36,283 nucleotides of DNA from an uncultured Hungatella sp. (GCA_910588325.1 CAJUPP010000035.1:1-36283); one strand, 5' to 3'. Numbered from the stretch's first letter, positions 26,310 to 34,372 are shown. The notes: generated by a model from the letters alone, not told the origin. A program made the numbers and translations.

Positions 26310-26793
26310 CTTGTCTCACATACTCACTTTCTGTCTTATCATACATAAGAACCTGATCTTTGTTGGCGTATACCATACCAAGCTCTTCCGTTGCTACTTT
26401 GTATACATAGTCCAAATCCACATAAGTATTGATCCTGGTCTCCAACGCATCATTTTCTGTTTTCAAGGTGTTTAACTGCTTCTCTAAGTCTTTGATGGTA
26501 TCCATCCTCGCAGTCATACCGGACCGGAGCTGTATGTAATTCACACAGATATAGAGAGAACAGCATGCGGCAGCCACCAGTGCAGCCACATAAGGCAGAT
26601 TCATCTGAAGCGCTTTTTCCTGATTCCGTCTGATTCTCAATGCATTTTTGGATTCCCTATGCTTGCTTTGTCCCTTTTGCTTCCCCGGATGCTTTAAAGG
26701 AGCCTGCTGCGGTTCCGGCTTCAGAACCGTATTCCCATGCACATAACCTGCTTCGTATGTCGGTCTCTTTGGTCTTGGTCTTGTGGATGCCAT
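26287..26793 (-). CDS. ftsL: FtsL-like cell division protein
   Basis: This 168-residue bitopic protein has a basic, Pro-rich cytosolic N-terminus of about 75 residues and one helix (YVAALVAAACCSLYICVNYI). A coiled coil follows (DLEKQLNTLKTENDALETRI), then a short segment ending near ELGMVYANKDQV. That layout and the location between rsmH and the septal PBP identify FtsL, although sequence is poorly conserved in this family. The frame opens 16 codons earlier, but ATG 26793 has AAGGAGG five bases upstream. It overlaps the following PBP gene by 23 bp. Confidence 0.82.
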   Translation of the reverse strand: MASTRPRPKRPTYEAGYVHGNTVLKPEPQQAPLKHPGKQKGQSKHRESKNALRIRRNQEKALQMNLPYVAALVAAACCSLYICVNYIQLRSGMTARMDTIKDLEKQLNTLKTENDALETRINTYVDLDYVYKVATEELGMVYANKDQVLMYDKTESEYVRQDEDIPAN

Positions 26794-26824
26794 ATCTGCC
26801 TCCTTTCCAGCACTCATCGCTGTA

Positions 26825-27766
26825 TTACAGCGCCCGCTCAAAAACCCTTAGCTTTGAGCTTTTCGCCCGTTTGTTTTCTTCAATCTCTTTTTCGCCTGGT
26901 ACAATCGGTTTTCTGGTAATCACCTTTCCTTTGCTGATTCTGCCACACATACATACCGGAAAATCGGGAGGGCAGACACATGGATTTTCATTTTCCCGAA
27001 ACCGGTTCTTCACGATTCTGTCTTCTAAGGAGTGAAAGGTAATGATGCTTAAGCGTCCTTTCGGTTTTAATAAATCAATCATTGTATCAATGGAGTCACT
27101 GAGCACATCCAGTTCATGATTTAACTCAATGCGGATTGCCTGAAAGGTCCGCTTGGCCGGATGGCCGCCTGTAACCCGCATCTTCATGGGAATGGCAGCT
27201 TTGATAATCTCCCTCAGCTGGCCTGTAGTCTCAATCCGCTTCTCCTGCCGTGCTCTCACAATATGCTTGGCAATATTTTTCGCAAATCTTTCCTCCCCAT
27301 AGTCGCGGATGATATGATACAGCTCTATCTCCCCATACTCATTGACAATATCTGCAGCCGTCCTCGGATTCCTCACATCCATACGCATATCCAGAGGAGC
27401 ATCATCCTCTCTGTAAGAAAATCCGCGGGACGCCGTGTCAAGCTGATAAGACGAGACTCCAAGATCCAGGTAAATCCCCTCAACCTTCTCAATCCCTAAT
27501 TCAGAAAGAATTTGTTTTATCTTCTGATAATTGTCTCTTACAATGGTAACTTTTTCGCCAAATTCCGACAATCTTTCGGAGGCCGCTTTTATGGCATCCT
27601 GGTCCTGGTCGATCCCAATCAGTTTTCCTTTACTGCTTAAATGCCGGCACACCTGACTGGCATGTCCGCCTCCTCCCAGCGTACCGTCTACATAAATTCC
27701 ATCTGGTTTTATATCCAGACTGTCGATGGTTTCCTCAAGCAGTACGGACTTATGTTCAAATATCAT
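26825..27766 (-). CDS. rsmH: 16S rRNA (cytosine-1402-N4)-methyltransferase RsmH
   Basis: This 313-residue cytosolic enzyme (formerly MraW) methylates C1402 in the 16S rRNA decoding centre using S-adenosylmethionine. HKSVLLEETIDSL opens the protein and DGTLGGGGHASQVCRHL is the SAM loop. YLDLGVSSYQLD, GFSYREDDAPLDMRM and LSIITFHSLEDRIVK are strongly conserved. The start overlaps the mraZ stop by four bases. Confidence 0.97.
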   Translation of the reverse strand: MIFEHKSVLLEETIDSLDIKPDGIYVDGTLGGGGHASQVCRHLSSKGKLIGIDQDQDAIKAASERLSEFGEKVTIVRDNYQKIKQILSELGIEKVEGIYLDLGVSSYQLDTASRGFSYREDDAPLDMRMDVRNPRTAADIVNEYGEIELYHIIRDYGEERFAKNIAKHIVRARQEKRIETTGQLREIIKAAIPMKMRVTGGHPAKRTFQAIRIELNHELDVLSDSIDTMIDLLKPKGRLSIITFHSLEDRIVKNRFRENENPCVCPPDFPVCMCGRISKGKVITRKPIVPGEKEIEENKRAKSSKLRVFERAL

Positions 27767-28188
27767 ATACCCAAGCCTTCCATATTCTCAGCGATTTCCT
27801 CCATATCATCATACACATTGGCTTTTGTCCAGGATTCTCTGCTCCATATTTCGATACGGCTCCCTACCCCTACCAGCACGGCATCCTTATCTATGCCTGC
27901 AAATTCTCTTAAAATAGAAGGGAGAAGAATCCTTCCCTGTTTGTCTACTTCGCAAGTGGACGCGCCCGCCAGGAAAAATCTGGCAAACTTTCTGGCACTG
28001 GCATTGGTCAGCGGCAACGCGTGAAGCTTTTCTTCCAGGGCTTTCCATTCTGTATTCTCATATGCAAAGAGACAACCATCCAGGCCCTTAGTCACTACGA
28101 ACTCATCGCCCAGCTGTTCCCTGAACTTAGAGGGGACAATCAAACGCCCCTTAGCGTCAACCGTATGATTGTACTCACCCATGAACAT
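27763..28188 (-). CDS. mraZ: Transcriptional regulator MraZ
   Basis: This 141-residue DNA-binding protein has two AbrB-like swapped-hairpin repeats, seen as DAKGRLIVPSKFRE and DKQGRILLPSILRE. It forms a ring and binds direct repeats in front of its own operon, regulating the division cluster. ATG 28188 (product MFMGEYNHTVD) has AGGTG seven bases upstream and matches the family N-terminus, so the earlier in-frame start at 28209 is rejected. It is the first gene of the dcw operon, and its candidate binding sites are at 28273-28319. Confidence 0.96.
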   Translation of the reverse strand: MFMGEYNHTVDAKGRLIVPSKFREQLGDEFVVTKGLDGCLFAYENTEWKALEEKLHALPLTNASARKFARFFLAGASTCEVDKQGRILLPSILREFAGIDKDAVLVGVGSRIEIWSRESWTKANVYDDMEEIAENMEGLGI

Positions 28189-28272
28189 AAGCCTACACCT
28201 GCCATCCATCCGGCCCTATTGTGAAATACTGCAGTCACATCTTAAAAATCATCTCTGCTCCCGCATATCCTT

Positions 28273-28319
28273 CCACTTAGCAACCATTTTCTACCACTTC
28301 ACTCCACTTTCTGCCACTT
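28273..28319 (-). promoter_or_regulatory. MraZ boxes: five AAGTGG-type repeats
   Basis: On the minus strand, AAGTGG occurs at 28314-28319, 28304-28309, 28294-28299 and 28273-28278, with AAATGG at 28284-28289. The steps are 10, 10, 10 and 11 bp. Known MraZ proteins bind direct GTGG-type repeats of about this period. The array lies just downstream of the mraZ -10 box, where binding should repress. Confidence 0.85.
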
Positions 28320-28329
28320 GCGTATCTTA

Positions 28330-28358
28330 ATTCTAGTACAAACCCCGGGAAATGGCAA
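28330..28358 (-). promoter_or_regulatory. Sigma-A promoter of the dcw operon
   Basis: TTGCCA (28353-28358) and TAGAAT (28330-28335) are 17 bp apart. The predicted transcript starts near 28323, directly beside the first MraZ box, leaving a leader of about 135 nt before mraZ. Confidence 0.75.
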
Positions 28359-28380
28359 GGAAAACTTCTAAAAAAATGGT

Positions 28381-28418
28381 AAAAAAAGAAGGCGGCTGCA
28401 AGGTCTTCTGCAACCGCC
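28381..28418 (-). terminator. Terminator after spo0E-like gene
   Basis: A 10-bp stem with one mismatch (GGCGGCTGCA at 28391-28400, TGCAACCGCC at 28409-28418) is followed on the minus strand by TTCTTTTTTT. It ends the lgt-spo0E-like transcript just before the dcw promoter. Confidence 0.8.
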
Positions 28419-28435
28419 CCCAAATGTAGTATCGA

Positions 28436-28591
28436 CTAATATTCTGCTACAATATATTGTTCAATCAAAGAATCCAGTTCAACACTGTTTTTGTAGATCT
28501 CATCATACTGCCGCTTTTCATCAATGCTCTCATTCAAGGCCTTCCTAGCCACCTCGATTTGTTGAATCAATTCTTCTTTAGAACTTGTCAT
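28436..28591 (-). CDS. Spo0E-like aspartyl-phosphate phosphatase
   Basis: This 51-residue protein begins MTSSKEELIQQIEVARKAL and is predicted to form two helices. It carries the Spo0E-family signature near the end of the second helix (NSVELDSLIEQYI, matching the SxELD pattern with the catalytic-type Asp). Members dephosphorylate Spo0A-P and so restrain sporulation. AAAGGAGAG lies five bases before the ATG. The gene starts 12 bp after the lgt stop and ends at a good terminator, so it is probably the second gene of an lgt operon. Confidence 0.85.
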   Translation of the reverse strand: MTSSKEELIQQIEVARKALNESIDEKRQYDEIYKNSVELDSLIEQYIVAEY

Positions 28592-28603
28592 ACTAACTCT
28601 CCT

Positions 28604-29470
28604 TTATGTATGTTTTTTTAGCTTCATGTGTCTGTACAATAAAACAGATGCCGATATGATTACCAAAATAATGGATAATGCCTGGGAAACAGGAACAACC
28701 GTTCCAAAAAATAGCAACTGGTCTGTACGAAGTCCTTCAATCCAGCTTCTGCCCAAGCCATATCCAAGCAGGTAAATCAGCAGCATCTCTCCATCGAATT
28801 TTTTATGATGCCGGTACCATAACATAAAAAGCAAAAGTCCTAGATTCCACATAGATTCATACAGAAAAGTGGGATGTACCTGTATAAATTCCACACCAGA
28901 CTCTACAATCAGGTTATCCAAAAGCTCCTGTGAAATCATGCTTTCATCCACAAGGGCACGCCGGATTCTCATTGCAAAGAGGCTGTCCGTATATCCTCCA
29001 AATGCCTCACAATTAATAAAATTTCCCCATCTTCCGATACTTTGGCCAAGTACTAATCCCAGACAGCCGGTATCTGCCATAGAAGCAAAGGACAGGTGCT
29101 TTACCTTGGTGAAGACAAACAGCGTTAAAACAGCTGCTATGACTCCGCCATAAATCGCAAGTCCCCCGGCACGCAGATTCAGCACTTGAATCACATTATC
29201 TTTGTAAAGTTTCCAATTAAAGATCACATAATAGATACGGGCTCCGATAATTGAGAAGATTATTGCATATAATGCAAAATCAAAATAAATGTCAGGATCC
29301 TGGCCTCTTCGTCTGGCATCGGACTGCGCAATCCTAATGCCTAAAATCATGCCGATTCCAATGATGATCCCATAAAAAGCTATCGGGAACCCAAATACCG
29401 AGATACTCTTTCGCAAATGTTGTATACCAAGGCCTAAATGTACGAAACGAATATCTGCTGGTGTTTCCAA
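28604..29470 (-). CDS. lgt: Prolipoprotein diacylglyceryl transferase Lgt
   Basis: This 288-residue membrane enzyme with about seven helices transfers diacylglycerol from phosphatidylglycerol to the lipobox Cys of prolipoproteins. Conserved segments are FGFPIAFYG, GLAIYGG, the Lgt signature GQSIGRWGNFINCEAFGG, HPTFLYES and GLGRSWIEGLRTD. No ATG fits the start well. TTG 29470 has GGGAGG eight bases upstream and is preferred over longer in-frame starts, which would overlap the predicted promoter. It would process, among others, the sugar-binding lipoprotein at 9632-11284. Confidence 0.93.
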   Translation of the reverse strand: METPADIRFVHLGLGIQHLRKSISVFGFPIAFYGIIIGIGMILGIRIAQSDARRRGQDPDIYFDFALYAIIFSIIGARIYYVIFNWKLYKDNVIQVLNLRAGGLAIYGGVIAAVLTLFVFTKVKHLSFASMADTGCLGLVLGQSIGRWGNFINCEAFGGYTDSLFAMRIRRALVDESMISQELLDNLIVESGVEFIQVHPTFLYESMWNLGLLLFMLWYRHHKKFDGEMLLIYLLGYGLGRSWIEGLRTDQLLFFGTVVPVSQALSIILVIISASVLLYRHMKLKKHT

Positions 29471-29498
29471 TGCATGCACCTCCCTCAAATTTTTCTTC

Positions 29499-29527
29499 AT
29501 TTTAACCCTAAATCCGCGAAAAATCAA
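29499..29527 (-). promoter_or_regulatory. Sigma-A-type promoter of lgt-spo0E-like operon
   Basis: TTGATT (29522-29527) and TAAAAT (29499-29504) are 17 bp apart, with the predicted start of transcription about 20 bp before the TTG start codon. Confidence 0.55.
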
Positions 29528-29532
29528 TGACA

Positions 29533-29563
29533 TTCGACCGACAGAATACGGCAAGGTTCGACA
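29533..29563 (-). promoter_or_regulatory. Possible Spo0A boxes upstream of lgt
   Basis: On the minus strand TGTCGAA (29557-29563) is a perfect 0A box, and GGTCGAA (29533-29539) differs at one base. They lie 5 and 29 bp upstream of the -35 element. Because the operon includes a Spo0E-like phosphatase, this could form a feedback loop. Confidence 0.4.
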
Positions 29564-29593
29564 TAAGTATGTCTAAGGCCGGGAAAACCGGAA

Positions 29594-29642
29594 AGGAACT
29601 GTGGGAAACCGGGCCTATCCTTTCTGTCTCCTCACAGTTCCT
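29594..29642. other. Inverted repeat between ychF and lgt
   Basis: A perfect 10-bp inverted repeat (AGGAACTGTG and its complement) encloses 29 nt. It lies beyond the ychF stop at 29727. Only a weak T content follows, so termination is possible but not certain. Confidence 0.4.
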
Positions 29643-29726
29643 AAACGCTTTTTGATTGACAGCTGCTCTTGTACCGGCCCTCATGGCTGATTTTCCTAAC
29701 GATTCAGCCATACATCTGCCTGGTAC

Positions 29727-30824
29727 TCACACATTAAACCGGAATAAAATCACATCCCCGTCCTGGACCACATAATCCTTTCCCTCCAGGCGCACCAGCC
29801 CCTTGTCCCTGGCAGCCGCATAAGCACCGCAGTCCAGCAGGTCTTTATAATTCACCACCTCGGCCCGGATAAACCCTCTCTCAAAATCCGAATGGATCTT
29901 CCCGGCAGCCTGGGGCGCCTTGGTTCCCTTTTTAATCGTCCATGCTCTGGTCTCGTCTTCTCCGGAGGTTAAGAAGCTTAACAGTCCCAGCAGGCTGTAG
30001 CTGGCTGCAATCAGTTTCTCAAGGCCGGATTCCTTAAGTCCCAAATCCTCCAGAAACATTGCCTTCTCATCATCCTCCAGCTCCGCAATCTCCTGCTCAA
30101 TCTGGGCGCAGATGACAAATACCTGGCAGTCATTCTCCTGGGCAAACCGGCGGACACTCTGTACATAAGCATTGGAGGCACCGTCATCCGGAAGGTCATC
30201 TTCGCTTACGTTGGCAGCAAAGATAACCGGCTTCCAGGTCAGAAGATTCAGAGAGTTCAGAAACGCCAGGTCGTCCTCATCCTCACACGGAAAGCTGCGG
30301 GCCAGCTTTCCTTCCTCCAAAAACTCTTTCATGGATTTCAGCAATTCCACTTCTTTTGCCAGGGACTTATCGTTAAACGCGCTTTTGGAGGTCTTGGCAA
30401 TCCGCCGCTCCAGAATCTCGATGTCTGAAAAGATAAGCTCCAGATTGATGGTTTCAATGTCCCTTAAAGGGTTGATGGAACCGTCCACATGAACCACATT
30501 GGTATCCTCAAAGCAGCGAACCACATGAACAATGGCATCCACCTCACGGATGTTGGACAGAAACTGATTGCCCAGTCCCTCCCCCTTGGACGCTCCCTTC
30601 ACCAGCCCTGCAATATCCACAAACTCAATGACCGCAGGAGTTACCTTTTTGGAATGATACAAATCCCCCAGAAGCTTAAGTCTTGCATCCGGAACTGCCA
30701 CCACCCCCACATTGGGATCGATGGTGCAGAAGGGATAGTTGGCGGACTCTGCTCCGGCCTTTGTTAAGGAATTAAATAATGTACTTTTGCCCACATTGGG
30801 CAGACCTACAATGCCTAATTTCAT
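29727..30824 (-). CDS. ychF: Redox-regulated ATPase YchF (Obg-like)
   Basis: This 365-residue cytosolic P-loop protein of the Obg/YchF group hydrolyses ATP rather than GTP and associates with ribosomes. The P-loop is GLPNVGKSTLFNSL (6-19). The switch segment is DIAGLVKGASKGEGLGNQFL. The usual NKXD is replaced by a NVSEDDL-type sequence, as expected for YchF. The C-terminus is a TGS domain (TIKKGTKAPQAAGKIHSDFE). GGAGAA lies about 10 bases before the ATG. An integrase remnant ends 87 bp upstream, so its native upstream neighbour has been displaced. Confidence 0.96.
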   Translation of the reverse strand: MKLGIVGLPNVGKSTLFNSLTKAGAESANYPFCTIDPNVGVVAVPDARLKLLGDLYHSKKVTPAVIEFVDIAGLVKGASKGEGLGNQFLSNIREVDAIVHVVRCFEDTNVVHVDGSINPLRDIETINLELIFSDIEILERRIAKTSKSAFNDKSLAKEVELLKSMKEFLEEGKLARSFPCEDEDDLAFLNSLNLLTWKPVIFAANVSEDDLPDDGASNAYVQSVRRFAQENDCQVFVICAQIEQEIAELEDDEKAMFLEDLGLKESGLEKLIAASYSLLGLLSFLTSGEDETRAWTIKKGTKAPQAAGKIHSDFERGFIRAEVVNYKDLLDCGAYAAARDKGLVRLEGKDYVVQDGDVILFRFNV

Positions 30825-30888
30825 AATTTATATTTCTCCTTTGAAAACCTTTATTTTACGGGCTTTCTGAGGCTCTGTATTTTACCGA

Positions 30889-30907
30889 GTGCCACATCGG
30901 GTGCCAC
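30889..30907. repeat. Short direct repeats at the integrase/ychF boundary
   Basis: GTGCCAC occurs at 30889-30895 and 30901-30907, 12 bp apart, immediately beyond the integrase stop. The flank also holds two related GTAAAATA stretches on the minus strand. This is where an attachment core or integrase-binding site would be expected for an element inserted in front of ychF. Confidence 0.3.
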
Positions 30908-30911
30908 TGTC

Positions 30912-31253
30912 TTAAACAACATTCAAAGCATCAGCCACAAGGTCAATCTCTTTGTGTTTTTCGTCCTCCGTAATATGGACGTATAAATTCATCGTGATTC
31001 CGATATCGGAGTGACCCAAAATCTTCTGAAGTGTCTTAGGCATCATTCCTGCCTCAATGCTTCTGGTCGCAAATGTATGTCTGAGCATGTGCATTGAAAA
31101 TCTCTTAATACCAACCTTATCGCAAATCTGAAACAACGCCGTATCATAAGTGCTGTTCTTTACCGGTTCTCCCTTCCTACAAAGGAATACCTGATCTGCC
31201 CACTCCATATTAATCACTTTTATAATTCCTTCACCGAGTTCTTTACCTCTCAA
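30912..31253 (-). pseudogene. C-terminal remnant of a tyrosine recombinase (integrase)
   Basis: This 113-codon fragment keeps the end of the catalytic domain: HMLRHTFATR (H55, R58), LGHSDIGITMNLY (H81 and nucleophile Tyr91). The arm-binding and core-binding domains, and the first catalytic Arg, are missing. An in-frame stop lies directly upstream, and no proper start or ribosome-binding site is visible. A full integrase has 380-400 residues. The family belongs to integrative elements and prophages of Clostridia. It marks the left end of the mobile debris that fills the rest of the window. Confidence 0.85.
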
Positions 31254-31560
31254 ATCTTTACCTATTTAATGACTCCTTTCTGCCAAAAAGAAGCCCTAAA
31301 TTAGCAAATATAAATTATATCACTAAAGGGCTTCAATTTCAATGAAAATTTGTACATAGTCGCATGGTGCTAGAAAATGATGCCTATGCGCTATAATTCA
31401 ATACTTTCCGATATGAACTTTTCATACTCTTTGCACTTTACCAGCTTCTTGTTGCCGAGAGTTTGACACCTCCAAGCCAATTCATACCCCTTAAAGCCTG
31501 CAATAGCTTTACCCATTTTATTCGCAGAGACATGCAGCTGTAATTGATATAACTAAAGCT
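31254..31560. other. Gene-free stretch with a hairpin
   Basis: No convincing gene is seen. AAGCCCT (31291-31297) and AGGGCTT (31327-31333) form a 7-bp stem around an AT-rich loop. On the minus strand CTTCTTTTT follows, so it may terminate transcription toward the integrase remnant. A 41-codon minus-strand frame (31391-31516) has no recognisable product. Confidence 0.4.
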
Positions 31561-33144
31561 TCACATGCATTCCTCCTTCACATGCCTCTCAATCACACAC
31601 TCATGCCCTTTCTTCTCATCATAGCAGATTCCTACCAAAAGTATCTCTCCCGTATATCCTTCAATCCAGGACGCATACTGCCTGTCCTTGATCTGGACGA
31701 TTGCGCCTTCTGCGGATTGCTTCCATTTCAGCTCCACCACCAATGCCGGTTTATCCACATCCCTCTTTGGCAGATAAACCACATCTGCAAAGCCTTTCCC
31801 TGACAGCAGCTCCAAAACCGGATTCATGTAATATGCCTTTGCACTGTAATAAGCCATAAGCACCGTACAAGTAAGGGAATTCTCATCGTTATATTTTAAT
31901 ATGGATGCCGTCTCATTATGGATTGCTTCCACCCCCCGGGCTACCCCATTCCCATCCATCTTCCAGGTACTCTGAAGCAAGCTGTCCGAACGCTTAAGCG
32001 CCTGTACAACCCCATCCCAGCCTCCTGTCTTTACTGACCGCAGAAATTCCTGGGCTATCTCCTGATTCGGGATAAACGATTCCGAACTCATTTCATCAAA
32101 TGACAGATATCCAAGATGAATCAGCAAAGTAAGAACATCATCTTTGGTTTTAAAGGTGGTCATGTCATTCTGGCAGGTGGACGGATCGATACTGCACCTC
32201 GCATTGCCCAGCATCTCAACCACTGCTTCCTTTAGTCCATCAAAATCCAGCTCAATATATGCTTTCAGCGCCTCATATGTCTCGGTACCAGTCCAGTAGC
32301 TCTTGATTCTCCCTCGTCTTACTGCGTCTGCAACAGACTTTGGGTTATAAATATGCATCCCGTTCAGCGTATACCCGTCATACCACCTCTGCAGTTCTGA
32401 AAAATCAATCGACCACTGCCTGCAGAGCTTTGCTGCTTCCCTTTCCGTAAATCCGAAAAATCCCGCCAAGTCAGCCGGATCAATCATGGAGTACTCGTCA
32501 AAAATATTGATTGCTGAGTGCTCCCCATACTTTTTAATCGGAAGGATTCCTGTCATATAGGCCAATTCCACATACTCCGCTCCCTTAAAAAGCCCCCTCA
32601 GGAAATCCAGATATTCCTTTTGTACCTCTTTCCTCTCCTTTGCAACCCGGAACACGCAGTCCCACTCATCAATGATAAAAACAAATCCCTGGCCGGTCCG
32701 ATCAAATATTTTGCTAAGAATAAACTTAAGCCGACAGCTTGTATCAATTCTCTCAATTTCCGGAAACTCCCCTGTCAGCTCCTCAATAACCGCTTTTTCA
32801 ATCTCAATAACAAAGCTGTCAAGGTCTCTCTCCGATTCCAAAAATCTTTGAATATCCAATCGAATCACATTCTTCTGATTCAGATAGTCTTTAAAAGATT
32901 CCGCCTTTTCTGCCTTCTTCCCAGCAAATACTTCGCCAGAATCGCACCCTTTACTATAATAAGCTGACAGCATATCTGCTGCCATAGACTTTCCAAAACG
33001 CCTTGGCCGGCTGACACACATATTCTTCTGTTTCGTGTTCAGAACACAATTGGTATAAGATATTAATTCCGTTTTATCCACATAAACGACAGAATTTACC
33101 GCCTCTTTATAAGCAGCATTCCCTGGATTTACATAAATCCCCAC
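31561..33144 (-). CDS. AAA-ATPase-like protein with C-terminal PD-(D/E)XK nuclease-type domain
   Basis: This 527-residue cytosolic protein contains the AAA-ATPase_like domain (start MGIYVNPGN, YVDKTELI). Its Walker A variant is RPRRFGKS (46-53), and FVFIIDEWD is the Walker B and sensor region. The C-terminal PDDEXK_9-type domain reads GFADVVYLPKRDVDKPALVVELKW, with the D-xn-ExK acidic and Lys residues. Members of this expanding family occur in many copies in Clostridia and Bacteroides and their function is unknown. GTG 33144 has GGAGG six bases upstream and matches the family N-terminus, so the longer TTG start is rejected. It appears intact amid decayed mobile genes. Confidence 0.9.
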   Translation of the reverse strand: MGIYVNPGNAAYKEAVNSVVYVDKTELISYTNCVLNTKQKNMCVSRPRRFGKSMAADMLSAYYSKGCDSGEVFAGKKAEKAESFKDYLNQKNVIRLDIQRFLESERDLDSFVIEIEKAVIEELTGEFPEIERIDTSCRLKFILSKIFDRTGQGFVFIIDEWDCVFRVAKERKEVQKEYLDFLRGLFKGAEYVELAYMTGILPIKKYGEHSAINIFDEYSMIDPADLAGFFGFTEREAAKLCRQWSIDFSELQRWYDGYTLNGMHIYNPKSVADAVRRGRIKSYWTGTETYEALKAYIELDFDGLKEAVVEMLGNARCSIDPSTCQNDMTTFKTKDDVLTLLIHLGYLSFDEMSSESFIPNQEIAQEFLRSVKTGGWDGVVQALKRSDSLLQSTWKMDGNGVARGVEAIHNETASILKYNDENSLTCTVLMAYYSAKAYYMNPVLELLSGKGFADVVYLPKRDVDKPALVVELKWKQSAEGAIVQIKDRQYASWIEGYTGEILLVGICYDEKKGHECVIERHVKEECM

Positions 33145-33239
33145 GCTATACCTCCCCTTCTCTGACAAGGTTATTTTTTGAAATACCGCAATACCTCTTT
33201 TATTATAAACTTGATGAAACTCATCTGCTTTATAGCTTC

Positions 33240-33268
33240 ATTTTAGCATGCCCCTCAAGCCAAAGCAA
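33240..33268 (-). promoter_or_regulatory. Promoter candidate for the AAA-like gene
   Basis: TTGCTT (33263-33268) and TAAAAT (33240-33245) are 17 bp apart on the minus strand, about 95 bp before the GTG start. Confidence 0.45.
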
Positions 33269-33300
33269 GTCATAGCTGTATTTTATTGCGTTCTAAGAAA

Positions 33301-33555
33301 CATTCCAAAATAACTGGACGCTACAAGCGTATTCAATCGCACCGCGGACACAAGAAAGCCATCATTGCAATCTGTCCTATGCTCCTGACCACTATCTGAC
33401 ACATACTTTCAGATTTAAAGCCATATACATCTAAAGGTTATCTTGGGCCGCGGCCTGTGAAAGAATCAACAGTTCTGACGAGATCACAGGCACTTAATTT
33501 ATTGAAGCAGCGTGGTTATATCATCAAAGATGATGTAGAACCTGCCATGAATTAG
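33301..33555 (+). pseudogene. C-terminal relic of an IS110/IS116-type transposase
   Basis: Read from 33316 (GGA), the plus strand gives GRYKRIQSHRGHKKAIIAIC and continues to a TAG at 33553-33555. That is the conserved C-terminal end of IS110-group DEDD transposases. An in-frame TGA stands where TGG (Trp) is expected, in the context LLTTI-stop-HILSDLKPY. The N-terminal catalytic half is absent. It is a decayed insertion-sequence fragment. Confidence 0.75.
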
Positions 33556-33584
33556 GTAATGTGTGTCTATATTCCTTTTTTGAA

Positions 33585-34372
33585 GGGGCTGTCGGGAAAT
33601 AACGATTTATGCCCCTGATATGTAAGAAGGAGACAATCCTTTAGAAATTCAGGCTTTTTCAGGACCCTGGATTTTTGCCGGACTGTCTCCTTCTTTTGGC
33701 GGTATCTATTTTAGAGCATAGAACCCCCTTGGTTGGATTTTCAGGAGCGCTCTTTTGGCTACTCTGCTTTCTGCTCCTTTTTTCCTTCATATTTTTCGAT
33801 TTCTTGATGGACAAACCGGTGGTATTTCATGATGCTCTGGCTGATTGCATACAGCATAAACTCTTTATATACTTTTTCCGCCGAACGGTAGTTGAACCTC
33901 CGGAAATCCTCATTTTCTTTTATGTCTCCAAAGTGTCCTTCCGTCTGGATGGAGCGTGCCTGCCGTTTCAGAATACCCGTCTCACTCTGAATGTTCGCGT
34001 GGGATTCTTCTTTCAGTTCTTCCCATCGTTCATTGATCTTCATCACCTTATTCCGGTCCGGATTCTTTTCGCTGCAATGGCCGCCGTCTGCGGTAACTGC
34101 CTCCAGGATATCCCCGAATGCCCCCTGGTGCTTTTCCAAACCAGGAATCAGCGTGTTGTAGTCCGTCCGGTCGCTGCTCACATAACTGTGGGCAATGAAA
34201 TAATTCTCCACCGCGATCTGGACATTGTATGCCGGCTTCAGCTGCCCATTGAGCATATGATTCTCTTTCATCCACATAAACGTTGCTTCCAGATCGGTCT
34301 TGGAATAGCTGTTACGGTCTTTCCCCATGATTTCAAAACATTCCTTATATTCCATAAGGAGCCTGCCGCATT
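33585..34372 (-). mobile_element. Truncated IS1182-type insertion sequence
   Basis: The element runs from a probable terminus (GGGGCTGTCGGGAAAT from 33585) to a junction inside the Maff2 gene near 34372. The opposite terminal repeat was not found, so the element is truncated. Near its end a 12-bp perfect inverted repeat (33624-33635 with 33684-33695) can form a long hairpin, probably a terminator that insulates the transposase. Confidence 0.6.
33759..34372 (-). pseudogene. IS1182-family transposase, truncated and internally deleted
   Basis: The reading frame covers the second half of an IS1182-type DDE transposase: EIMGKDRNSYSKTDLEATFM, NGQLKPAYNVQIAVENYFI, DRTDYNTLIPGLEKH and VTADGGHCSEKN. 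It then jumps directly to the C-terminal part with TEGHFGDIKENEDFRRF and YKEFMLYAISQSIMKYH. The family normally has about 100 more residues between these parts, and the N-terminal half is replaced by Maff2 sequence. The frame stays open through the junction up to about 34424, but that upstream part is Maff2 DNA read in another frame. Confidence 0.8.

Noticed and set aside
31391..31516. A 41-codon minus-strand frame starting MGKAIAGFKGYELAW
   Set aside because: It has no ribosome-binding site and no family I recognise, and a stop lies just upstream; kept only as a note in the gene-free stretch.
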